From the IMG/VR virus record IMGVR_UViG_3300031784_003158, positions 1-22,185 of that record: a stretch of 22,185 nucleotides of DNA; one strand, 5' to 3'. This document shows, piece by piece, positions 1 through 5,199 of this stretch. The first letter of the stretch is position 1; the number at the start of each line of letters is the position of its first letter. Origin of the DNA: a virus. Position numbers and translations under genes: made by a program. Below the pieces are notes generated by a model, which worked only from the letters and a program-made list of their open reading frames with translations, was not told the origin of the DNA and made no database searches.

Positions 1-196
1 TAGATTCCATCCAATCATCTAACTGTTCATCCTCTTCTAAAATCTCCCACATTTGTAATGCTAAAGTACCAATGGTGAAAAGTTGTTGCTTAGCCATATA
101 ATTACCATCTTTATCTTCATTAATAGTTTCAGTATTTTCAGATAAAGCTTTTTTTAATTTTTCAAGTTGTTCTTCTGTGATTATAATTTTTGACAT
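1..196 (-). CDS. Unknown phage protein, N-terminal part only (runs off window)
   Basis: An open frame begins with ATG at 194-196 and is still open at the window edge, so only the first 65 residues are seen. It begins MSKIIITEEQLEKLKKAL, then passes through a charged stretch to KQQLFTIGTLALQMWEILEEDEQLDDW. The composition is helical and acidic. I do not recognise a family. A TATTTATA octamer lies 15 bases upstream of the ATG, and a terminator hairpin separates the gene from the 302-562 gene, so it is probably its own transcription unit. The motif, the absence of stops and the same direction as its neighbours support it as a real gene. Confidence 0.75.
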   Translation of the reverse strand, partial: MSKIIITEEQLEKLKKALSENTETINEDKDGNYMAKQQLFTIGTLALQMWEILEEDEQLDDWMES

Positions 197-211
197 AACT
201 ATAGTTTTATA

Positions 212-219
212 TATAAATA
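212..219 (-). promoter_or_regulatory. TATTTATA phage-type promoter motif
   Basis: The minus strand reads TATTTATA, 15 bases before the ATG at 196. It is one of a series of identical octamers in front of genes throughout the window, always in sense orientation. Promoter function is inferred. Confidence 0.55.
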
Positions 220-236
220 CAAATAAAACTAAAAAA

Positions 237-254
237 GGGAACACTAATGTTCCC
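237..254 (-). terminator. Rho-independent terminator after the 302-562 gene
   Basis: A perfect 7-bp stem (GGGAACA / TGTTCCC, positions 237-243 and 248-254) with a 4-base loop is followed on the minus strand by six T (231-236). It ends the transcript of the gene at 302-562. Four T also follow on the plus strand, so weak two-way action is possible. Confidence 0.8.
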
Positions 255-301
255 TTTTGAGCCCAACCCGGAAGTTAGTCCACCACTTTGTTTAACAAAG
301 A

Positions 302-562
302 TTATTTAGCTTCTGAAAGTTTTGCTAAAACTTGTTCACTATATTGTACCAACTCCATTTCAGTCGTGATTAAAGATTCAACCAAAATCTTGTGTGGGAT
401 ATGTACTAATGTGTCTGTAACGTTAAAGTATCTAAATGCAACTCCGTTATCAATAGCATCATTTACAAGTTTTAAAAACAACTTTGTCTGAATTGCATCA
501 ACAAAAGACATTGTTAATACTTTACCGAATTTTTCGTGTTGGATGTTTAATGTTACTTTCAT
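302..562 (-). CDS. Unknown small phage protein
   Basis: This is an 86-residue protein starting MKVTLNIQHEKFGKVL and ending KLSEAK. It appears soluble, with a mixed beta start and helical C-terminal half, no signal peptide, no membrane segment and no cysteine pair. I do not recognise a family. The start at ATG 560-562 is well fixed: a complete host-type promoter (TTTG, 20 bases, TATATTTG) ends only four bases before it, so the mRNA probably starts at or very near the ATG. A terminator at 237-254 closes the unit, so this is a monocistronic gene read by host polymerase and may be expressed early. Confidence 0.75.
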   Translation of the reverse strand: MKVTLNIQHEKFGKVLTMSFVDAIQTKLFLKLVNDAIDNGVAFRYFNVTDTLVHIPHKILVESLITTEMELVQYSEQVLAKLSEAK

Positions 563-566
563 AACA

Positions 567-598
567 CAAATATAGACAAACTATTCTTCACTTCCAAA
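567..598 (-). promoter_or_regulatory. Bacteroidota-type promoter for the 302-562 gene
   Basis: On the minus strand, TTTG (595-598), a 20-base spacer and TATATTTG (567-574) match the known Bacteroidota -33/-7 consensus TTTG...TAnnTTTG. The -7 box ends four bases before the ATG, predicting a leaderless or nearly leaderless transcript. It overlaps the 3' end of the rmlB-like gene. Confidence 0.75.
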
Positions 599-1549
599 CT
601 TTTTGAAATAAAAATCAATAGTTCTATCTAACCCTTCGTCAAAATTAACTTTAGGTTCCCATCCAATTTGTTCTTTTGCTTTAGTATAATCAATGGAGTA
701 TCTAAAGTCATGTCCTTTTCTATCTTCAACAAATGTTATTAAGTCCTGTGAGTTTTGTTCCCATTGTTTAAGATTATCAATTTTATCACAAACCATCTTA
801 ACCAATCTGAGGTTATTTAATTCATTACCACCACCAATACAATAAGTTTCACCTACCTTACCTTTATGGAATACCAAATCAATTGCATCCACATGGTCTT
901 GGACATATAACCAATCCCTAACATTCTGTCCGTTACCATACACAGGTATTGGTTCACCATTAAGGATACTTTTAATGATTGTCGGAATTAATTTTTCTTC
1001 ATGCTGGTTTGGCCCAAAATTATTTGAGCAGTTTGATATAACAATTGGTAATCCGTAAGTGTGATAATACGCTCTAACAAAATGGTCAGAAGAAGCTTTA
1101 GACGCTGAGTAAGGACTTCTTGGGTCGTAAGCAGTTTTTTCATCAAAAGAACCCACAGCCCCTAAATGTCCAAAAACCTCATCCGTTGATATATGGTAAA
1201 ATAATTTAATACCATACTTAACAGAAGCATCCAACAAATTCAATGTTCCAATAATATTTGTTTGAACAAACTCCATCGGATTTAGTATTGAGTTATCAAC
1301 ATGTGATTCAGCTGCAAAATGTATAACTGAGTCAAAATTATAATTTTCAAATAACTTAAATAATCTTTCTCTCTCAGTAATACTGAACTTAATTATTTTT
1401 GCGTTTTGACTATTTTCAATATTACCCTCATCAGCCGCATATGTTTCACTATCAAGGATAACTAAATTATAGTCAGGATATTTCTTTTTAAAGGTATTAT
1501 AAAAATTAGAACCAATAAAACCTAATCCACCAGTTATTAATATATTCAT
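581..1549 (-). CDS. rmlB: dTDP-glucose 4,6-dehydratase (RmlB type)
   Basis: This 322-residue protein is an extended short-chain dehydrogenase/reductase. The NAD-binding glycine motif is at the N-terminus (ITGGLGFIGSNF, residues 5-16). The RmlB-type STDEVFG segment holds the Thr-Asp-Glu catalytic group, and YSASK provides the catalytic Tyr and Lys. In the known family this enzyme converts dTDP-glucose to dTDP-4-keto-6-deoxyglucose, the precursor of rhamnose and other deoxysugars of the host surface. It is slightly shorter than typical RmlB (about 340-360 residues) but looks complete. Its ATG overlaps the stop of the upstream small gene by four bases (ATGA), implying translational coupling. No other sugar-pathway gene is visible, so it probably works with host enzymes, perhaps altering surface sugars or virion glycosylation. 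Related NDP-sugar epimerases or dehydratases are an alternative, but the TDE motif favours RmlB. Confidence 0.88.
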   Translation of the reverse strand: MNILITGGLGFIGSNFYNTFKKKYPDYNLVILDSETYAADEGNIENSQNAKIIKFSITERERLFKLFENYNFDSVIHFAAESHVDNSILNPMEFVQTNIIGTLNLLDASVKYGIKLFYHISTDEVFGHLGAVGSFDEKTAYDPRSPYSASKASSDHFVRAYYHTYGLPIVISNCSNNFGPNQHEEKLIPTIIKSILNGEPIPVYGNGQNVRDWLYVQDHVDAIDLVFHKGKVGETYCIGGGNELNNLRLVKMVCDKIDNLKQWEQNSQDLITFVEDRKGHDFRYSIDYTKAKEQIGWEPKVNFDEGLDRTIDFYFKKFGSEE

Positions 1550-1809
1550 TTCTCTATTTCAATTTTAAATTCAGTCTTGTTCTTACTGAAGTTTTCTTTA
1601 ATAATAGAATTCCAACTCAATTCTGTTATGAATTTTTTGAACTCTTCATCTTTAATTTTCTTAATATAAGAAAGTAATTCCTGTTCGGTACAATTTGGAT
1701 TAACATCCATAAACTGTTTAATAATTGGAAACTTGTCCAAGTCAATTTCCTCAAATTCCCTAACACCTTCGTATTGGTGTTTTTCAATAACACCCATTTT
1801 AATTTTCAT
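1546..1809 (-). CDS. Unknown small protein coupled to rmlB
   Basis: The frame encodes an 87-residue lysine/glutamate-rich protein (MKIKMGVIEKHQYEGVREFEE at the start, ending FKIEIEK). I chose the ATG at 1807-1809. A TTG two codons upstream would add two residues. There is no membrane segment, and the only cysteine lies in NPNCTEQELL. No family is recognised. Its stop overlaps the rmlB start (ATGA), so the two are co-transcribed and probably translationally coupled. A terminator hairpin just upstream separates it from the Kazal-protein gene. I see no consensus promoter in the short gap, so some read-through from upstream may drive it. Confidence 0.7.
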   Translation of the reverse strand: MKIKMGVIEKHQYEGVREFEEIDLDKFPIIKQFMDVNPNCTEQELLSYIKKIKDEEFKKFITELSWNSIIKENFSKNKTEFKIEIEK

Positions 1810-1827
1810 ATTCAATATAAAAATTAT

Positions 1828-1851
1828 AATCCCCCATGTTTCAGGGGGATT
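1828..1851 (-). terminator. Rho-independent terminator after the Kazal/T9SS gene
   Basis: AATCCCCC / GGGGGATT form an 8-bp stem around an 8-base loop (1836-1843), followed on the minus strand by an AT-rich run including TTTTT. It lies three bases past the stop of the 1855-2325 gene. Confidence 0.75.
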
Positions 1852-1854
1852 TTA

Positions 1855-2325
1855 TTATTTAATAATTCTTGTTGTGTAAAACTTACCACTATCGTCAGTA
1901 AGAGTAATAACATAAGTTCCATTACTTAATGTTTCAGAATCAAACTGAATGTTTTTAGTGAAATATTTTTCTTGATAAACACATCTTCCATCAATAGACA
2001 TAATTCTTAGTGTTCCACTATTTGATGGTGTGTTAATATTAACAATACCTGACACAGGGTTTGGCCAAACTTTAACATTGTTAGTTAATTCAGTTACATC
2101 AACGGTGCAAGGTCCTTCTGTGAAATTTACTATGCCGTGGTAATAGATAGCTTCGCATGAATTTCCATAAGTGATTCCATCACATCCGCAAACAGGAGCC
2201 CAAATTGCCGGACACATGACATTTAAGTCAATGAGTGTGGAGTCAACACATGTCAATACTTGTGAAGAAGCACTCAATCCAATGAATGCGAAAAGGGTTA
2301 AAAGAAATAATTTAATTTTTTTCAT
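1855..2325 (-). CDS. Secreted Kazal-type protease inhibitor with T9SS C-terminal sorting domain
   Basis: This 156-residue protein has three parts. Residues 1-21 are a signal peptide (MKKIK, a hydrophobic core, then SASSQ). Residues 26-73 hold six cysteines (26, 38, 46, 48, 57, 73) with the Kazal signature PVCGCDGITYGNSCEA; Kazal domains inhibit serine proteases. Residues about 78-156 look like a type A type IX secretion sorting tail: VKVWPNPVSGIVNI near its start, then LSNGTYVITL, then a basic end TTRIIK. Such tails are specific to Bacteroidota and direct outer-membrane translocation. The predicted product is therefore exported by Sec and then released or surface-attached through host T9SS. 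The lipoprotein gene lies 11 bp upstream and a terminator follows. This cargo type is unexpected in a phage. It might guard virions or the infected cell from proteases; that role is inference. Confidence 0.85.
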   Translation of the reverse strand: MKKIKLFLLTLFAFIGLSASSQVLTCVDSTLIDLNVMCPAIWAPVCGCDGITYGNSCEAIYYHGIVNFTEGPCTVDVTELTNNVKVWPNPVSGIVNINTPSNSGTLRIMSIDGRCVYQEKYFTKNIQFDSETLSNGTYVITLTDDSGKFYTTRIIK

Positions 2326-2336
2326 AGTTTGTTTTT

Positions 2337-2609
2337 TTATTTTTTATTATTTGAACACAATTTTGTTGGTTTGTATGGAATGACTGGAGCATCTATATAT
2401 CCTTGCCCGATAGTGTCATCTTGGAACTCACCTTCCAACATAAAAGGTATCAATTCTTTCATCGCTGAGTCATAGTATGGATACGTAGTATCACACTTTT
2501 CTTTAACACAACAATCTTGTTTAGGAGTTTCATTTGTCTTATTGTCCTTACAGCTATTAATGAATAGTGTAATAAATAAGAATACCAATAATAGTTTAAT
2601 TTTATTCAT
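2337..2609 (-). CDS. Small predicted lipoprotein
   Basis: This 90-residue protein has a lipoprotein signal: MNKIK, a hydrophobic core (LLLVFLFITLFI), then the lipobox-like INSC with Cys20, followed by the charged KDNKTNETPKQ. The mature part has a CC pair, another KCDTTYPYYDS segment and a final cysteine near the C-terminus, so disulfides are possible. I recognise no domain. In Bacteroidota, lipidated proteins go to the inner or outer membrane. It is 11 bp upstream of the Kazal/T9SS gene and probably in the same transcript, so the pair forms an envelope-directed cassette. Superinfection exclusion is a common role for phage lipoproteins, but nothing here proves it. Confidence 0.75.
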   Translation of the reverse strand: MNKIKLLLVFLFITLFINSCKDNKTNETPKQDCCVKEKCDTTYPYYDSAMKELIPFMLEGEFQDDTIGQGYIDAPVIPYKPTKLCSNNKK

Positions 2610-2668
2610 ATCATGTAATTTTAACTAATAATAGAATAATAGAATGATATAATCAACATATTAATCAG

Positions 2669-2692
2669 AAACCCCCTGTTTAGAGGGGGTTT
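2669..2692 (-). terminator. Rho-independent terminator after the endolysin gene
   Basis: AAACCCCCT / AGGGGGTTT form a 9-bp stem with loop GTTTAG (2678-2683). On the minus strand it directly follows the endolysin stop codon, though the T tract after it is weak. Confidence 0.75.
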
Positions 2693-2695
2693 AGA

Positions 2696-3532
2696 TTATT
2701 TAAGTAGGTTATAATACTCGTTGAAGTGCTTTATTCTATCTGGTAGACCTATCGTACCACCATTAACTCTTTTGGTAACTGCCGTGACAGTCGCAACATC
2801 AGCACCCTTATCACAAATAGACCAAAGTTTGTTTGAATCAAAGAAAAACGCCGCAGAAGCCAAAGGATATTTAGTAGCAACTAAATCAGGATTAGACACA
2901 GTATCTTCACCAATGAACTTAGCAAAGTTTGTATAGTTATTCTTACCAGTCAATTGGATATATCCTCTTCCACGAAACTTGAAACCTTCACCTGTTGACT
3001 CATCACCATTACCCATTCTTCCACCATAAACACGTGAAGCAATCTTTTCAGGTTGACGAGCGTATGACTCGTTTAAGTTACCAGGGAAATACTTACCAAA
3101 GATTTTCTTAAGTCCGTCAGCAGAATAGTTAAGGTTTTCAGAAACAGCTTTAAACCCTCCTGACTCGTGACCACACTGAGCCAAGAAATGAGCCAATCTT
3201 AATGGGTTAGTGATATTGAATTTTTTAGCAGTTTCAGGGATTTGAGCAATCACTGCGTCAGGAATATGTCCTTTAAGATTTTGTAATTTAAATTCAGAAC
3301 TTGTTGGGATAACAACATCTTCTTTAATCACTTGAGCTGTTTGAGTTGTTGTTCCAAACATTTTAGACCAAGTTCCTTCACCAACAATACCATCAGCAGT
3401 TAATCCGTTAGCCGCCTGCCATTCTTTAACTTTAGCCGCAGTTCCGTTACCGAAAATACCATCGGCAGTTAATCCTAGTTTTGCTTGGAGTTGTTTAACG
3501 TCTTCTCCCTTAGACCCAACTTTTAGTAACAT
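2696..3532 (-). CDS. Endolysin: peptidoglycan-binding domain plus GH19 glycoside hydrolase
   Basis: The product is 278 residues from the ATG at 3530-3532; an in-frame TTG two codons earlier is less likely. Residues about 3-58 form a PG_binding_1 domain (LKVGSKGEDVKQLQAKLGL, then two TADGI repeats). A linker leads to a GH19 (chitinase/lysozyme family) catalytic domain from about 80 to the end. GH19 marks are AQCGHESGGF with the probable catalytic Glu at 123, and GEGFKFRGRGYIQLTG with the second acid at about 182. It should cleave peptidoglycan glycan strands at lysis. There is no signal peptide, so a holin would be needed for export, and a small membrane protein is encoded just upstream. A TATTTATA motif lies 16 bases before the ATG, fitting late phage expression. 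A strong hairpin terminates it. Confidence 0.92.
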   Translation of the reverse strand: MLLKVGSKGEDVKQLQAKLGLTADGIFGNGTAAKVKEWQAANGLTADGIVGEGTWSKMFGTTTQTAQVIKEDVVIPTSSEFKLQNLKGHIPDAVIAQIPETAKKFNITNPLRLAHFLAQCGHESGGFKAVSENLNYSADGLKKIFGKYFPGNLNESYARQPEKIASRVYGGRMGNGDESTGEGFKFRGRGYIQLTGKNNYTNFAKFIGEDTVSNPDLVATKYPLASAAFFFDSNKLWSICDKGADVATVTAVTKRVNGGTIGLPDRIKHFNEYYNLLK

Positions 3533-3548
3533 AATCAATAATTTTTAT

Positions 3549-3556
3549 TATAAATA
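3549..3556 (-). promoter_or_regulatory. TATTTATA phage-type promoter motif (endolysin)
   Basis: An exact octamer on the minus strand, 16 bases before the endolysin ATG at 3532. Promoter role is inferred from recurrence. Confidence 0.55.
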
Positions 3557-3573
3557 TGTTTAAAGTAAGGAAA

Positions 3574-3759
3574 TTAAGCCGCCATAATCCAAGTTAAGAG
3601 CGAAGCAAATATGAAAAAGAATAAAATTCCCACCCAGATAATACCAGAATTAGAATTTTTTTTATTATTTTTTTTATTATAAAATTTTCTAACTTCCTCT
3701 CCTAACTCATAATTGTTAGGATATTTTTTAACCAATTCTTCAATATCTTGTGGTATCAT
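3574..3759 (-). CDS. Small single-span membrane protein, candidate holin
   Basis: This 61-residue protein has a charged cytoplasmic-looking N-terminal part (MIPQDIEELVKKYPNNYELG, then a KKNNKKNS run) and one C-terminal membrane segment at about residues 39-60 (GIIWVGILFFFIFASLLTW). The positive cluster before the span predicts N-in, C-out. It is encoded immediately upstream of the endolysin, each gene with its own TATTTATA motif. Size, topology and position suit a holin or other lysis membrane protein. There is no diagnostic motif, and small membrane proteins of other roles look alike, so the function is an inference. Confidence 0.7.
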   Translation of the reverse strand: MIPQDIEELVKKYPNNYELGEEVRKFYNKKNNKKNSNSGIIWVGILFFFIFASLLTWIMAA

Positions 3760-3761
3760 AA

Positions 3762-3986
3762 TTATTTTTTTGTATAAATATAAAAGTGTTCACCAATATC
3801 TACCGTATATCTTTCCATGAACTTACCCTGACAAGCCTCCTTAAGTTTTGGAGTTAAAGCAAAATGTTCATCCTCATCCAATGTAGGTTGAAGTCTAATC
3901 TCATACTCCATCTTATATGGAAGTTCCTTTTGTGTCACCACCGCCCATGATGGTAATACCTCTTTAAGATTTTCTAATATTGTCAT
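3762..3986 (-). CDS. Unknown 74-residue phage protein
   Basis: The product starts MTILENLKEVLPSWAVVTQK and ends EHFYIYTKK. It is soluble and mixed charge, with two predicted strand-rich parts around EYEIRLQP and RYTVDIGEHFYIY. No family is recognised. It follows the giant-RNA terminator directly: its TATTTATA motif (4001-4008) abuts the terminator T tract, and its ATG is 14 bases further on. It lies two bases from the membrane-protein gene, within which the next octamer sits. Confidence 0.7.
   Translation of the reverse strand: MTILENLKEVLPSWAVVTQKELPYKMEYEIRLQPTLDEDEHFALTPKLKEACQGKFMERYTVDIGEHFYIYTKK
3773..3780 (-). promoter_or_regulatory. TATTTATA phage-type promoter motif (membrane protein)
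   Basis: An exact octamer on the minus strand, 13 bases before the ATG at 3759. It lies inside the last codons of the 3762-3986 gene. Confidence 0.55.
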
Positions 3987-4000
3987 AGTTTATAAGTGTC

Positions 4001-4008
4001 TATAAATA
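4001..4008 (-). promoter_or_regulatory. TATTTATA phage-type promoter motif (3762-3986 gene)
   Basis: An exact octamer on the minus strand, 14 bases before the ATG at 3986. It begins at the T tract of the giant-RNA terminator, so one unit ends exactly where the next begins. Confidence 0.55.
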
Positions 4009-4031
4009 AAAAAACCCGTCAATTGACAGGT
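4008..4031 (-). terminator. Rho-independent terminator of the giant RNA
   Basis: The minus strand shows ACCTGTCA / TGACGGGT (4024-4031 and 4014-4021), an 8-bp stem with one G-U pair drawn around AT, or 7 bp around a 4-base loop. Seven T follow. A weaker hairpin ending in six T lies just upstream (about 4038-4060), so termination may be doubled. The T tract fixes the RNA to the minus strand. Confidence 0.85.
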
Positions 4032-4112
4032 CAGATTAAAAAAGCCTGAGATTACAGCTTATGTTGAGAATCTTTTGAAGTATTATTGTTTCACTTCGTA
4101 TCCACTTCCTTT

Positions 4113-4128
4113 TGAGAAGTACTTCTCA
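4113..4128 (-). other. 16-nt perfect palindrome in the 3' domain of the giant RNA
   Basis: TGAGAAGTACTTCTCA is fully self-complementary. In the RNA it can fold as a short hairpin with a GUAC loop or pair between two RNA copies, offering a dimer contact. Confidence 0.6.
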
Positions 4129-4860
4129 GTCACGGTCTTTTAGGTGTACCACTCCTTGAGGTCTAAGTTACTCTCTTCTTACTCAACTCTTTCCGAGGTT
4201 GCCACCCCAGTTCGTCCTTGCGGGATTAAAGGTTTTTCGTAAAACTACAGTCAGACTTGGGGTCTTTCTGTGCAATGAACGGCTCATTACTATGTAGTGA
4301 CCTTTCACCTAAACCTGATGGACACTTTTCCTTAGTTATTTTGTAATAATGTTAGGTTTGTGTAGTAGATGTGTCAGAGTAGTGGTCCAACATAAGCTCT
4401 GTCTCCTTTTGAGCGACAGAATACTAAACTACTCCGTGAAGTGTCCCCACCTCCATATTTCAAGATTACTTCATAAAGAGACCTTGGTAGGTCTTCCTTA
4501 GGGATAGTAGCGACACCACTCGTTCTCCATCTTACCTTTCGGTTTTAAGTCCTCTATCATATTGGGACCCGCAATAGTGTAACTGGATGGTCACATTTCT
4601 TACAGAGTTCCTATGGGTTATTCTTATTGTTCTTCCGAACTCAACTTGAGAATCTACTTTCCCAAGTCACCCTACCATTTTCCCTACGAAGTTATCCTCG
4701 GTACTAAAGGTTTGATGATATCCCACTTGTGTACTTGAGTTCAATTCCCCTTACGGGGTTTCAAACCGCAGTCTCCTCAACACAGGGGAGACCACTTTAT
4801 CCTACTTTCGTAGTTTATTTAAGGACCATACACGGCCCATTATCGTTTATCAGATTAAAT

Positions 4861-4894
4861 GTCTCATAATCAACCCGAAGGTCTCATAATCAAC
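4861..4894 (-). repeat. Two 14-nt direct repeats in the 5' part of the giant RNA
   Basis: GTTGATTATGAGAC occurs at 4881-4894 and again at 4861-4874 with a 20-base period. The 6-base gap CTTCGG contains UUCG, a stable tetraloop sequence, flanked by AC and GT. Neither copy can pair with the other, so they may be repeated binding or kissing sites. Confidence 0.6.
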
Positions 4895-4998
4895 TACTGA
4901 ACGGATAATTAATATTACCTATATACTTCAAAGGGGGTATTTAGGTATTTTCAAAGAACGTTTCCCCGTTTTAAATCTCACATTTGAGATTTGTTTTA

Positions 4999-5030
4999 CA
5001 AAGTTACGACATTTTTCTGTTCTTGTCAAG
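4999..5030 (-). promoter_or_regulatory. Proximal host-type promoter of the giant RNA
   Basis: On the minus strand, CTTGACA starts the -33 region (CTTG at 5027-5030), then a 20-base spacer leads to TAACTTTG (4999-5006). This fits the Bacteroidota TAnnTTTG -7 box. The 5' end should fall at about 4990-4994, right at the 8-bp 5' hairpin. Bases AAAAATGTCGTAA are shared with the distal promoter. Confidence 0.75.
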
Positions 5031-5090
5031 TAATTTGTTTTATTTTTTTTGAGACTTGTATCTGAATCGTTACCTATCTCAAATCTTTTA

Positions 5091-5122
5091 CAAACTTACG
5101 ACATTTTTTTCAAAGTGTCAAA
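5091..5122 (-). promoter_or_regulatory. Distal host-type promoter of the giant RNA
   Basis: TTTGACA (-33 box TTTG at 5119-5122), a 20-base spacer and TAAGTTTG (5091-5098) lie on the minus strand. The element is 32 bases long, the same as the proximal promoter, and shares TTGACA and ATGTCGTAA with it, so the two look duplicated. A start here would add about 90 bases of leader. Confidence 0.72.
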
Positions 5123-5149
5123 CTTTTTTAGAGTTTTTTTCTTGTGAAA

Positions 5150-5157
5150 TATAAATA
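5150..5157 (-). promoter_or_regulatory. TATTTATA phage-type motif upstream of the giant RNA
   Basis: An exact octamer on the minus strand, the only one not close to a start codon. It would give the giant RNA a third, phage-type promoter. The rest of 5040-5199 is T/A-rich with no gene visible. Confidence 0.45.
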
Positions 5158-5199
5158 TCTTTAATATTTCAAAAGTGATACAAATCTAATACTTTTTTT

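Larger units (their letters stand above)
4008..4992 (-). ncRNA. Giant structured non-coding RNA (~985 nt), GOLLD/ROOL-like candidate
   Basis: No protein frame covers this stretch, yet it is less AT-rich than its surroundings and full of stems. GNRA-capped hairpins on the minus strand: CUAC-GAAA-GUAG (4802-4813), CCCC-GUAA-GGGG (4747-4758), GUUC-GGAA-GAAC (4629-4640), ACC-GAAA-GGU (4534-4543) and a 7-bp stem with GGCA loop (4193-4210). Other stems: 8 bp at the 5' end (4973-4992), TACCTA/TAGGTA extended by ATAC/GTAT (4916-4947), GTCTCC/GGAGAC (4771-4792), GGACACTT/AAGTGTCC (4439-4446 with 4320-4327) enclosing GAGTAGT/ACTACTC (4428-4434 with 4377-4383), and a hairpin at 4399-4419. An 11-nt perfect match between 4388-4398 and 4056-4066 would form a pseudoknot. 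Tandem promoters and a terminator bound it. Size, structure density and phage setting recall GOLLD or ROOL RNAs, which assemble into multimers. Class assignment is inference; that it is a structured RNA is well supported. Confidence 0.88.

Noticed and set aside
286-300. Palindrome CTTTGTT-T-AACAAAG just after the 302-562 stop codon
   Set aside because: It is short and AT-rich with no T tract directly after it. The strong terminator lies at 237-254, so I do not give it a function.
288-491. 67-residue plus-strand frame
   Set aside because: It is antisense to the 302-562 gene, which has its own promoter and terminator.
4740-4800. Possible tRNA on the minus strand (hairpin plus a GGTTTGAAACC segment)
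   Set aside because: The segment resembles a T arm, but no matching acceptor stem, D arm or proper anticodon loop can be drawn. The stems fit better as parts of the giant RNA.
4861-4894. CRISPR-like repeats
   Set aside because: There are only two 14-base copies with a 6-base gap, too short for an array, and they lie within the structured RNA.
4008-4992. Group I or group II intron, or an rRNA fragment
   Set aside because: There are no flanking exon halves of a gene, no intron-encoded protein inside, and no familiar rRNA stretches. A dedicated promoter and terminator argue for a free-standing RNA.
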